Shown here: positions 37,358 to 46,448 of the stretch, one piece after another
Position numbering within the stretch: the stretch's first letter is position 1
Layout: the number at the start of each line of letters is the position of its first letter
Notes under the pieces: generated by a model
Told to the model about the DNA's origin: nothing
Database searches by the model: none
What the model saw: the letters and a program-made list of their open reading frames with translations, nothing else
Position numbers and translations under genes: made by a program
DNA from: Mucilaginibacter conchicola
Lineage (GTDB): Bacteria; Bacteroidota; Bacteroidia; Sphingobacteriales; Sphingobacteriaceae
NCBI RefSeq assembly: GCF_003432115.1
Contig: NZ_QWDC01000003.1
Span: 372,001-436,000, forward strand
Reading direction: 5' to 3'
Length of the DNA: 64,000 nucleotides

Positions 37358-38875
37358 ATGAAATATACAAATACTTTAAAAAGGTTTTTCATCATCGTTA
37401 TCACATGCTCGGCAGTTTGTAGTGTTAGTTGTAAAAAGATTTTAGATGTTGGCAAGCCTACTAAAACCATTACTAACGAAGAAACTTATAGAACTGATGA
37501 GTCTGCATTATCGGCAATGGCGGGCGTGTATGCCAGTATGATGTATGACTCACGATTGAATTTTGGCAATGGTGCTACAACATTATATGCAGGCTTGTCT
37601 GCAGATGAGTTTACAACACGTGATGTGACCGGCTCTCTGTTAAGTTTTCAACGTAATGACCTCTACGTTGACCTCGCCGAACCTGGCTTATGCTTTTGGG
37701 TGCCAGCCTACAAGCAAATTTTTTATTTAAATACTATTATTGAACAGGCAGCCGCTTCAACATCCGGAACGTTTACAACCCCTGTTCGTAACCAACTAAC
37801 CGGCGAGAGCAAATTCTTACGCGCATTCTGTTATTTTTATCTTACTAATTTTTTTGGCGATGTACCATTAGTGCTTACAACTGATTTTAAAGTTAATGCA
37901 TTATTGCCCCGCAAAGCCCAGGCTGAGGTATATGATCAAATTGAAAAAGACCTAAAAGAAGCACAAACATTACTAAGCAGCGATTATGCCCTGGCCAATA
38001 CCGATAAAACGCATGCCAACAAGTATGCCGCTACGGCTTTGTTAGCCAGGGTATATTTATACCGCCAAAAATGGAAGGAGGCTGAGGAGCAAGCATCGTT
38101 ACTGATTGATGGTGGAAACTTTAGTCTGGTTGATGCTCTTGATCATGTTTTTGACAAAACAAGCCAAGAAGCCATATTGCAGTTTGCAACAACTACAAAT
38201 TATAGCGACTACCGTATACCTGAGAGGCGCCACTTTGTGCCTGCAATAAGATGGGTAGATGACATAGTCAACTACGGGCTGGAAAGCGTTTATCTGGATC
38301 ATCCTGATGATTATACAAATTTCGCTGAGCTTTTCTACCCTTCAGAAACACTTACCAAACAAATGTTATCTGCCTTTGAAAAGGATGACCAGCGTAAGGC
38401 TTTCTGGACATCCTATATCGAAAGCCCCAATGTATCTCCATGGTACGGCGCTATAACTTATTATATAAAGAAGTACCATGAAGTGAACACGGTAGGTGTA
38501 GAGGGCGAACAGGAATATACTGTTATGCGCCTTGCCGAACAATATCTAATAAGGGCAGAAGCCCGGGCCCATCTCGGGAAACTTGCGGCGGCAGCAACTG
38601 ACCTTAATGTAATAAGAGCGCGGGCTGGTTTGCCATCTAAAAGTGCTTCAAATATGGCTGATATGCTGTTAGCTATTGAGCATGAGCGCCAGGTTGAACT
38701 TTTTGGCGAGTTTGGGCACCGGTGGTTTGATCTGAAGCGCACCAACAGAGCGCAAAGTGTATTGGGGGCAATAAGTATAAAATCGCCTTTTCAATCCTAT
38801 CAGCTTTTATACCCCATACCCCGGCCCGAGCTATTGGCTAACCCCAATTTAAGGCAAAACCCCGGTTATAATTAA
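37358..38875 (+). CDS. SusD/RagB-like nutrient-binding lipoprotein
   Basis: This 505-residue lipoprotein has a signal with lipobox ending VSC (Cys26), followed by KKILDVGKP. SusD-like segments are FLRAFCYFYLTNFFGDVPLV, KDLKEAQTLLSSDYA, RLAEQYLIRAEARAHLGKL, LNVIRARAGL and the late ERQVELFGEFGHRWFDLKRT. The end YPIPRPELLANPNLRQNPGY is the standard SusD tail. It follows the SusC-like gene by 18 bp. A hairpin-forming GC-rich stretch (38903-38935) separates it from the first protease gene. Confidence 0.95.
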   Translation: MKYTNTLKRFFIIVITCSAVCSVSCKKILDVGKPTKTITNEETYRTDESALSAMAGVYASMMYDSRLNFGNGATTLYAGLSADEFTTRDVTGSLLSFQRNDLYVDLAEPGLCFWVPAYKQIFYLNTIIEQAAASTSGTFTTPVRNQLTGESKFLRAFCYFYLTNFFGDVPLVLTTDFKVNALLPRKAQAEVYDQIEKDLKEAQTLLSSDYALANTDKTHANKYAATALLARVYLYRQKWKEAEEQASLLIDGGNFSLVDALDHVFDKTSQEAILQFATTTNYSDYRIPERRHFVPAIRWVDDIVNYGLESVYLDHPDDYTNFAELFYPSETLTKQMLSAFEKDDQRKAFWTSYIESPNVSPWYGAITYYIKKYHEVNTVGVEGEQEYTVMRLAEQYLIRAEARAHLGKLAAAATDLNVIRARAGLPSKSASNMADMLLAIEHERQVELFGEFGHRWFDLKRTNRAQSVLGAISIKSPFQSYQLLYPIPRPELLANPNLRQNPGYN

Positions 38876-38985
38876 CAAAACACAGAGGGCATTGTCACGC
38901 CTCAGCCCGGTTAAAACTAAGCCGGATGGGGGCTGGTTTGCCTCAATAAAAAAAAAACTATAAACACTATTGAAAAAACTAAACA

Positions 38986-41475
38986 ATGAAACACAATATT
39001 AGAATAAAGCACCTGTTGTTAATTTTTGCTTTGGCAATGCTGGTGGCGCCTTTTGCCGGCATGGCCCAAACCATACCCGGTATACCGGATAACCTGCCCT
39101 TAAAATTAATTAAGAAAGATACTGCCCGTAAGGATACAGCAAAAGCTGTTGTAACAAAACTTAAGCCTTATACAGAGGTTGTTAGCAAAAATTTTCGCTC
39201 AAAGCCAGGTTTATTTACTGTTCACCAAAGTAAAGACAGCCTGCTTTTTGAAATACCAGATTCTATACTGTCAAGACAGATACTCTTTATTCAGCGGCTT
39301 ACGCAGGCATCTTATGGCATTAATGCCTATACCGGCGAAAATATGGGCAGCCAAACCATTGTATTTGAGAAGGGCCCAGATTCTACACTACTTATACAGT
39401 ATGATCTTGCTGCAACCGAAGCCACTCCGGCCAGTAATATTTCAAAGGCCGTACAAAATGCCAACTTAAGGCCTACAATGGCCATTTTACCTATTGCAGC
39501 ACTTGGCCGGGCCGGTACCAGTTATGTAGTAGACGTTACCGGTCTTATAAAACAAAAAGGATTTTTAACCGATACAAAATTTGAAAGAGATACATCAAAG
39601 CATGCAGATAATCCTAAAGACTATCAAATAGATTACCTGCACGCTTACCCCTTAAACGTAGAGATAGGCGTTAGCCATAATTTAACTTTAAGGGCAGATA
39701 AAGTGCCTGTGTCTATGCAGGTTAATGCTTCGTTTTTGATGTTGCCGCGTGCGCCTATGATGCGGCGCTATGACGATGAGCGGATAGGCTATTTCTCAAA
39801 TAGTGTTTTACCTTTTTCTGACGATCAGCAGCGGGTGAAGTGGAAACGATTTATTACCCGCTGGAGATTAGAACCCCGTAAGCAAGACCAGAAAAAATGG
39901 GAGCAGGGGCAATTGGTTGAACCGCTAAGGCCCATAGTGATCTACCTGGATCCGGCTACGCCTGCACAGTGGCGACCATTTCTTATCCAAAGTATTAATG
40001 ATTGGCAAAAAGCTTTTGAACAAGCAGGTTTTAAGAACGCCATAGTAGGTAAAGAATGGCCTGCTGCGGATACAACTATGCACATGGATGATGCAAGGTA
40101 TTCTTTTATTGATTACATACCATCTGATGGTGTTGGTTCTTACCCACCCGAGATACACGACCCTCGAAGCGGCGAAATTTTACAAGTACACATAGGTTGG
40201 AATGCCGGCCTTATGAAGCAACTTCATGATAATTACATGATACAGGCCGGGATAAATGACCAGCAAGCCCGCAAAGCCAGTTTTGATGTAGCATTGATGG
40301 GCAGGCTAATACGTTATGCAGCAAGCCACGAAGTAGGGCACAGCCTTGGTTTGCGCCATAACTATGGCAGCAGCAGTCGCACACCGGTTAATAAGCTTAG
40401 GGATAAAAAATACCTGGCCAAGTATGGGCATACTGCCAGCATTATGGATTTTGCCCGGTTTAACTATGTTGCCCAGCCACAAGATGGTGTAACTGAGAGT
40501 GGTATTCTTCCGCGAATTGGCGAGTATGATACCTGGGCTATTGAGTGGGGATACAAAAACTCAGGCGCAAACAATGCCGATGCCGATCAAAAAATTATGC
40601 GCCAGCTGGCCAATCGCAGGCTAACTGAAAATAAGCGACTATGGTTTGGTGATGGTGAATCAAAAGACCTGAAGTTTGACCCAAGGGCCCAGGTTGATGA
40701 TATGGGCGATGACCCCATACAGGCCAGTTTGCTGGGCATTAATAATTTAAAAAAGGTGCTTCCATATTTGCCAAAATGGACGCTTGAGGATGGCCGCAGC
40801 ACACAAAACCTTAGCGAAGTATATGAGGCGGCTAAAGCCCAGTATCTTAAATACATGGCTCATGTTCTTAAATATACCAGTGGCGCCACCTATCGTAACA
40901 ATATAGCCGAGGGGCAAAAAGCACCTGTGTTTGTATCGGCCCCGCTAAACGTGCAGAAACAAGCCTTGTCTTTTTTTAACCGGGAGATCTTTACAGCACC
41001 CGTTTGGTTGCTAAACCCCGAAATTACAAATAGAGTAACCGGTGTTGAGACAAACAGTTTTATTGACGACCTGCGGGCAAAAGTCATAAACAGCCTGTTA
41101 GATGCACGTAAGCTTGCCCAAATACGCAATAACATGGAACGTTTTCCTAAAGAAACGCTTCCGCTCAACCAATATCTTTCTACAATACACGGGTATGTTT
41201 GGAATGAGTTGAAAGGCCCGGGCAATATAAAAGAAGACGCCTACAGGCGCAACTTACAAAAAGGCTACTACGGGGCCTTGCTGGATGTTCTATCAAGGAC
41301 CGACAATGCGGATGATTCTGAGAACGATGCCATCTCGCTTATCAAGGCAGATCTTAAAACCCTGGCCACAGAGCTAAAGCGGGCTATCCCAAGGGCAAAA
41401 GACCCGCTTACACGCTACCATTTCCAGGATATGCAGGCACGTATACAAAGTACACTTAATAACAAAGAGATCTGA
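38986..41475 (+). CDS. Secreted metzincin-like zinc metalloprotease (DUF5117/DUF5118 type), copy 1
   Basis: This 829-residue protein has a signal peptide (about 1-26, ending GMAQ), an N-terminal domain starting KLKPYTEVVSKNFRSKPGLF and a catalytic domain with HEVGHSLGLRHN. His448, His452 and His458 with Glu449 form the HExxHxxGxxH zinc site, and a Met-turn-like ASIMDFARFNY follows. This is the zinc-dependent metalloprotease family with DUF5117 and DUF5118 common in Bacteroidota. It probably cuts extracellular proteins so that SusCD can take up peptides. A paralogue is at 42110-44635. Confidence 0.9.
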   Translation: MKHNIRIKHLLLIFALAMLVAPFAGMAQTIPGIPDNLPLKLIKKDTARKDTAKAVVTKLKPYTEVVSKNFRSKPGLFTVHQSKDSLLFEIPDSILSRQILFIQRLTQASYGINAYTGENMGSQTIVFEKGPDSTLLIQYDLAATEATPASNISKAVQNANLRPTMAILPIAALGRAGTSYVVDVTGLIKQKGFLTDTKFERDTSKHADNPKDYQIDYLHAYPLNVEIGVSHNLTLRADKVPVSMQVNASFLMLPRAPMMRRYDDERIGYFSNSVLPFSDDQQRVKWKRFITRWRLEPRKQDQKKWEQGQLVEPLRPIVIYLDPATPAQWRPFLIQSINDWQKAFEQAGFKNAIVGKEWPAADTTMHMDDARYSFIDYIPSDGVGSYPPEIHDPRSGEILQVHIGWNAGLMKQLHDNYMIQAGINDQQARKASFDVALMGRLIRYAASHEVGHSLGLRHNYGSSSRTPVNKLRDKKYLAKYGHTASIMDFARFNYVAQPQDGVTESGILPRIGEYDTWAIEWGYKNSGANNADADQKIMRQLANRRLTENKRLWFGDGESKDLKFDPRAQVDDMGDDPIQASLLGINNLKKVLPYLPKWTLEDGRSTQNLSEVYEAAKAQYLKYMAHVLKYTSGATYRNNIAEGQKAPVFVSAPLNVQKQALSFFNREIFTAPVWLLNPEITNRVTGVETNSFIDDLRAKVINSLLDARKLAQIRNNMERFPKETLPLNQYLSTIHGYVWNELKGPGNIKEDAYRRNLQKGYYGALLDVLSRTDNADDSENDAISLIKADLKTLATELKRAIPRAKDPLTRYHFQDMQARIQSTLNNKEI

Positions 41476-41496
41476 TCATTACACAATTAAAATATT

Positions 41497-42075
41497 ATGA
41501 AAACAAATAACATTAAAATTATTAAAGCATTACTTTTTGCTGCTATCCTTTCAGGCTCATGCGGATGTATGGACGGTGCTAAAAAGCCCGAGCGAAACAA
41601 AATGCCTGAACTGAGCAGTTTACAGGAGTATCATGATGGTGGCTTTTTGGCTGCTCAAAAGTTATCAACAGGGCCTGCCGGTTTAAATTTTGCTTCAACC
41701 CAGATTGAATTGGAGACCAATGATGGTTTAAAGAGATTTATCCGGGTGCCCTTGCCTGATGCCTCGGCAGATTCTGTATTGGTTAAAATGATACAAACAT
41801 TAAAACCACTTGCTATCCCTCTTTTAAGCAATTGGGCAAATCAATACAACAGTGGTTTGCTGATAGATCTTAGCAGTAACAGGAGTGGTTTAGCCACTTA
41901 TCAAACTAATTATGAATTAAGGCAGCAAGGTGGTTTTGTAATACCGGTTATACTCCGTTGGGACAGGCTTTCTGCTTATCGTGCCGGTACGGCGCAAGAT
42001 TTAGTGGGTGGCACGCCTTTTATTTCGCTTCAAAAACTATCAGGCCAGGATCCGCGCAACTTTAAAGGCTATTGA
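41497..42075 (+). CDS. Lipoprotein of unknown function between two metalloproteases
   Basis: This 192-residue lipoprotein has a signal with Cys22 or Cys24 in SGSCGC. The mature part contains a SusD-unrelated, beta-rich region (LNFASTQIELETNDGLKRFI, in part) and QKLSGQDPRNFKGY at its end. The family is not recognised. It begins 21 bp after the first protease and 34 bp before the second, so it is part of the same transcript and may bind or present substrate. Confidence 0.7.
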   Translation: MKTNNIKIIKALLFAAILSGSCGCMDGAKKPERNKMPELSSLQEYHDGGFLAAQKLSTGPAGLNFASTQIELETNDGLKRFIRVPLPDASADSVLVKMIQTLKPLAIPLLSNWANQYNSGLLIDLSSNRSGLATYQTNYELRQQGGFVIPVILRWDRLSAYRAGTAQDLVGGTPFISLQKLSGQDPRNFKGY

Positions 42076-42109
42076 TCTAAAAACCTTAAAACATTAATCA
42101 GAAAAATTC

Positions 42110-44635
42110 ATGATCAACAACATTAGTAAACGTGGTATAAAAGTACTTTTAATACTTCTGGCATTGCTTTTTAGGGTTGATTTAGCATCGGCGCAAAGTG
42201 TGCCACGCAGCCCGCAAATGCCGGATACGTCTAAATACAAAGCAGTACGGGCAGATAAACCGGAGAAAAAACAATCAACAAAGAAAAAATCTGGAAAGAC
42301 TGTTCAGGCATATAAAAAAATTGTGAATAGCAATTTTAAGACTTTCAAAGGGATATTTGCCATACACAAGTATAAAGATACTGTGTACTTTGAGATACCG
42401 GATTCTCTTCTGCATCGCGATATTTTAGTACTTAGCAGGCTGGCAAGTGTAAGCGCTAATTTAGAGAGTTACGCGGGCGAAGAACTGAGTCAGAAAACCA
42501 TTCAGTTTGAGGTTGGGGCCGATTCTACTTTGGTTATAAGAAATAACATAGTTGCCACAGATACTCAACAGGGAAATGCCATATCACAGGCAGTAAACCG
42601 GTCTTTGGGAAACCCTATTCTTAAGTCGTTACCTATTGTTGCCTATGGCCCCGGGGGGATGTCTTATTTAGTAGATGTATCGCAGTGGTTTAAAGAGAAG
42701 AACTCTTTGGTTACCGATCTTGGTTCATCTGCCATTGATAAAAAAGCCCAGGACGGAAAAGATTTTTACATTGATGAGATAGCCACTTACCCGTTAAACA
42801 CTAAGATCACCGTTTCTGCTACGTACAAGTCTGAAATAGGCAGATACATGGGATGGTTCAATGTCCAAACCAATGCATCATTTATTATGCTGCCACGTGT
42901 AGCCATGCAGCGCCGTTATGCAGATGATCGCATAGGTTATTTCACCAATACAGTATTACCGTTTTCAGATAATCAGCAGCGTGTAGACTGGAAAAAGTTC
43001 ATAGTTCGTTGGCGTTTAGAGCCTCGTGATGCAGACGTAGAGAAGTGGGAGCGAGGAGAGTTGGTAGAGCCAAAGAAACCCATAGTTATTTATATAGACC
43101 CGGCTGCACCTGCGCGGTGGCGGCCCTACCTGGTGCAGGGGATAAACGATTGGCAGCAGGCCTTTGAGCAGGCAGGTTTCAAGAACGCCATTATAGGAAA
43201 GGAATGGCCGGAAGGAGATACAACGATGCACATGGACGATGCCCGTTATTCGTTTCTGAACTATTTTCCGTCAGAGACGCAGAATGCGTATGGCCCTCAT
43301 GTGAACGATCCGCGGAGCGGCGAGATCATCCAGACACATATAGGATGGTACGCCAATGTAATGACGTTGCTTCATAACTGGTACCAGATACAGGCGGGTG
43401 CATCAGACCCCCGAGCGCGTCATGCAAAGTTTGATGATAATTTGATGGGCGAGCTGATCCGGTTTGTATCGAGCCACGAGGTTGGTCATACGCTTGGGCT
43501 TGCGCATAACTTTGGGAGCAGCAGCCGCACGCCAGTAGACAGCCTTCGCAACAAAGCGTTTGTAGAGCGTTACGGCCATACGGCGAGCATAATGGATTAT
43601 GCTCGTTTCAACTACGTTGCACAGCCCGAAGATGGTATAACAGAGAAGGGTCTTTTCCCACGCATAGGCGATTATGATAAATGGGCAATAGAGTGGGGCT
43701 ACAAGCCAAGCGGCGCCAAAACAGCCGATGAAGACGAGAAGATAGTTAGGCGTTGGGCTGATGAGCGGCTGAGTGCCAACCCTCGTTTGTGGTTTGGAGA
43801 CGGGGAGACGCCTGAGATGAAGTTTGACCCGCGTGCGCAAACAGAAGACCTTGGTGACGACCCTGTAAAGGCAAGCCGTTATGGTATAAAGAACCTGCAG
43901 TACATATTACCGAGATTACCGCAATGGACGGCCGAAGAAGGAAACAACAACAGGAACCTTACAGAAGCATACGATGAGGTAAGGTTGCAATATTACCGGT
44001 ACCTTAACCATGTATTAAAGTATGTGGGTGCCTACTACCGTAACAATACCAAAGAGGGCCAGCAAGATGCGGTTTTTGTTGCCGAGCCTTTACAACTGCA
44101 ACAGGATGTACTTCGCTTTTTTGATGATGAGCTTTTTAAAACGCCAAACTGGATACTCAACAAAGCGGTGCTTGATAAGATACAAGGGCAATTACAGGGA
44201 CAGGATCCTGTACGTTTTATCAACTTAATGCAGTTAAAAACGCTAAACAGTTTACTGGATATTGTAAAACTCAACAAGATAAGGACAAATTATAATCGTT
44301 TCGGCGATCAGTGTATTTCTCTGCAAAGTTATATATCAACACTACATGAAATGGTTTGGCGCGAGCTAAAAATGCCTGCCGGTGTGGTTGAAGACAGGTA
44401 CAGGCGCGATCTTCAGAAAACGTACTTCGGGGCAATGTCTGCAGTGTTAGAGAATGTTTATGAAACTGCAGAAAATGATGCTGTATCACTAATAAAGGCT
44501 GATCTGAAACTGCTTGAAAAGGAACTTCAAAAAGCAGTATCGCGCACAAAAGAGCCGGTTACCTTATACCATTTGCTGGATGTTCAAAAGCGTATTAAGC
44601 TGGCATTAGCCGTAAAAACATCAAGCCAGTCGTAA
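42110..44635 (+). CDS. Secreted metzincin-like zinc metalloprotease, copy 2
   Basis: This 841-residue protein has a signal peptide (about 1-28, ending ASAQS), a Lys-rich linker (KPEKKQSTKKKSGKTVQAYK) and the same catalytic domain as the 829-residue copy. The zinc site HEVGHTLGLAHN has His456, His460 and His466 with Glu457, and the Met-turn segment ASIMDYARFNY is present. Long stretches match copy 1 (for instance NSVLPFSDDQQRVKWKRFI against NTVLPFSDNQQRVDWKKFI), so the pair arose by duplication. In the middle of the gene (about 43000-43950) more GAG/AAG codons appear than at the ends, which may reflect recombination. Confidence 0.9.
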   Translation: MINNISKRGIKVLLILLALLFRVDLASAQSVPRSPQMPDTSKYKAVRADKPEKKQSTKKKSGKTVQAYKKIVNSNFKTFKGIFAIHKYKDTVYFEIPDSLLHRDILVLSRLASVSANLESYAGEELSQKTIQFEVGADSTLVIRNNIVATDTQQGNAISQAVNRSLGNPILKSLPIVAYGPGGMSYLVDVSQWFKEKNSLVTDLGSSAIDKKAQDGKDFYIDEIATYPLNTKITVSATYKSEIGRYMGWFNVQTNASFIMLPRVAMQRRYADDRIGYFTNTVLPFSDNQQRVDWKKFIVRWRLEPRDADVEKWERGELVEPKKPIVIYIDPAAPARWRPYLVQGINDWQQAFEQAGFKNAIIGKEWPEGDTTMHMDDARYSFLNYFPSETQNAYGPHVNDPRSGEIIQTHIGWYANVMTLLHNWYQIQAGASDPRARHAKFDDNLMGELIRFVSSHEVGHTLGLAHNFGSSSRTPVDSLRNKAFVERYGHTASIMDYARFNYVAQPEDGITEKGLFPRIGDYDKWAIEWGYKPSGAKTADEDEKIVRRWADERLSANPRLWFGDGETPEMKFDPRAQTEDLGDDPVKASRYGIKNLQYILPRLPQWTAEEGNNNRNLTEAYDEVRLQYYRYLNHVLKYVGAYYRNNTKEGQQDAVFVAEPLQLQQDVLRFFDDELFKTPNWILNKAVLDKIQGQLQGQDPVRFINLMQLKTLNSLLDIVKLNKIRTNYNRFGDQCISLQSYISTLHEMVWRELKMPAGVVEDRYRRDLQKTYFGAMSAVLENVYETAENDAVSLIKADLKLLEKELQKAVSRTKEPVTLYHLLDVQKRIKLALAVKTSSQS

Positions 44636-44654
44636 TTAATTAAAAAAAATTGAG

Positions 44655-45392
44655 ATGAAACTGTATAGATATTTATTGGCTGCGTTGTGCATTGTTTATA
44701 TGCTCTTCTCATGTAAAAAGGAAAAACTGGTTTACATACCCTCGTCATCATTAACTATTGTTAATGCAATTAATAGTGATTGTACTGTAATTGTACCCAG
44801 CTTTAACAGAGAGGCTAAGTTGCGATTTTTGGTGGCCGATACTATCCGCCCGGGTAATTTTCATGAGTATGGAGGGTATGCCGGTACATTGCCTATGGCG
44901 ATGTTTGACAGGAAGGACACTGTTAATGCGATACTGAAGCAGGACATTAATGTAATTCCTGAAAGCATAAGTACATTATATATTGCAGGAGAGCCAAATA
45001 ACCCGATCGGTTTATATAAACAGGATACCATTGCAACCCTTAACCGGGCCGACAGCGTTATCAATGTAAGGTTTGTGAATTTATGTGCCGGGTTAAACGG
45101 GGCAAGTATACAAATAAGCGATAAACCCGAACTGCAATTCTTAGATAATTTAAGTTTTAAAGCAGTAAGCTCTTTTAAAACACTTAAGGTTGATACTAAA
45201 CAGGTACCATCAAGGATCATCCCATTCACGATAAAAGAGCGAGCCTCGGGCAATGAAATTGGGACGTATGATTTGAAAATGGTGAGTAGCATTATGGACG
45301 TTGGATACGAGATATTAAATGCTAAGAGCGTAACCATTGTGCTGGCCGGTACAAGCACATCGTTACGTGTTATGAGGGTAAATAATTATTGA
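44655..45392 (+). CDS. Lipoprotein with DUF4397-like region
   Basis: This 245-residue lipoprotein has a short signal (YMLFSC, Cys20). It has a strand pattern starting SSLTIVNAINSDCTVIV and repeated turns (VINVRFVNLCAGLNGASIQI). DUF4397-type proteins are surface adhesion or carrier modules in Bacteroidota; the match is by pattern and not certain. It begins 20 bp after the second protease, so it is the last structural gene of the transcript before the small activator. Confidence 0.6.
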   Translation: MKLYRYLLAALCIVYMLFSCKKEKLVYIPSSSLTIVNAINSDCTVIVPSFNREAKLRFLVADTIRPGNFHEYGGYAGTLPMAMFDRKDTVNAILKQDINVIPESISTLYIAGEPNNPIGLYKQDTIATLNRADSVINVRFVNLCAGLNGASIQISDKPELQFLDNLSFKAVSSFKTLKVDTKQVPSRIIPFTIKERASGNEIGTYDLKMVSSIMDVGYEILNAKSVTIVLAGTSTSLRVMRVNNY

Positions 45393-45415
45393 TTGGGGTT
45401 AAAAAAATCTGCAAC

Positions 45416-46432
45416 ATGAAAGAGTCAAGTGCATTAGATTGTACCGTTATAAATATATCGACTAACAAGTATGGTATTGAGGGGAGTAGTATAGCTATTC
45501 AAAAAGTATTAAACCTTGTTGCCAAGGTTTCGCCTACGCAGGTAACCGTACTTGTTTTAGGCGAAACCGGTACGGGGAAAGAACTTGTTGCAAGAGCTTT
45601 GCATGAGCGCTCAGATAGGGCGGGCCGCCCATTTATTAAGGTAAATTGCGCAGCACTGCCTGCAAACTTAATAGAAAGTGAACTTTTTGGCCACGAACGG
45701 GGCAGCTTTACCGGTGCTTATGACAAACGCGTAGGCAAGTTTGAGGCCGCCAACAGAGGTACCCTTTTTTTAGATGAGATAGGTGAGATGCCATTAGATC
45801 TGCAGGTAAAATTGCTAAGGGCTATACAGGAAAAAGAAATTGAGCGCATAGGCGGACGCAGTGTTATTAAAACTGACGTTAGGTTGATAGCTGCAACTAA
45901 CCGCGACCTGGAACTTGAAGTGCAGGCAGGCCGTTTCAGAAGCGATCTTTTTTTTCGCCTTAATGTTTTTCCCATTGTAGTGCCGCCTTTGAGGGAGCGC
46001 CGCGATGACATATTGCAGCTTGCCAACCATTTTATAGCTAAATTTTCAGGAAACAAAAAGCCCGCCCTCTCCAGGCGTGCCGGTAAACAACTTGAGGCTT
46101 ATGAATGGCCGGGTAACGTAAGAGAACTTGAGCATTTGATAGAGCGTACCCTTGTTTTAAATGAGGGTACGGTTATTAATGAAATTATGCTTCCCGGGCG
46201 TTGTTTACTTAAGGCCGATCCGTCGGCGCCCCTTGCAGGCGTAAAAACCATTGCCGAGGTAGAGCGTGAGCATATACTTTCGGTATTGAGGATATCCGGC
46301 GGGAAAATATCAGGCCCCGGCGGGGCTGCTGTTAAGCTTAATATTCCATCAACAACCCTTTATTCAAAAATGAAGAAGTTAAAGATAAAAAAGGGCTATT
46401 ATGATGATGGCCCATTGATTGAACAAGCTTAA
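45416..46432 (+). CDS. Sensor-less sigma-54 enhancer-binding protein (AAA+ and HTH only)
   Basis: This 338-residue activator has no N-terminal sensor. The AAA+ domain starts at about residue 15 (GIEGSSIAIQKVLNLVAK) and carries GETGTGKELVARA, GSFTGA and LFLDEIGEMP. The Fis-type HTH is at the C-terminus (GGKISGPGGAAVKLNIPSTTL). The frame is open from a TTG at 45389 that overlaps the stop of the previous gene; the ATG at 45416 gives MKESSALDCTVIN and is the better start. Such short activators (PspF-like) are usually active on expression or controlled by partner proteins. As the last gene of the operon it could provide feedback to the regulon. Confidence 0.9.
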   Translation: MKESSALDCTVINISTNKYGIEGSSIAIQKVLNLVAKVSPTQVTVLVLGETGTGKELVARALHERSDRAGRPFIKVNCAALPANLIESELFGHERGSFTGAYDKRVGKFEAANRGTLFLDEIGEMPLDLQVKLLRAIQEKEIERIGGRSVIKTDVRLIAATNRDLELEVQAGRFRSDLFFRLNVFPIVVPPLRERRDDILQLANHFIAKFSGNKKPALSRRAGKQLEAYEWPGNVRELEHLIERTLVLNEGTVINEIMLPGRCLLKADPSAPLAGVKTIAEVEREHILSVLRISGGKISGPGGAAVKLNIPSTTLYSKMKKLKIKKGYYDDGPLIEQA

Positions 46433-46448
46433 TTGTGCTGCTTTGTTT

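Noticed and set aside
38903..38935. Terminator between the SusD-like gene and the first metalloprotease gene
   Set aside because: The stem is imperfect and no T-run follows, so it is only noted as possible mRNA structure.
45389..45415. A TTG start for the short activator
   Set aside because: It overlaps the stop of the previous gene and adds nine unlikely residues; ATG at 45416 gives a better N-terminus.
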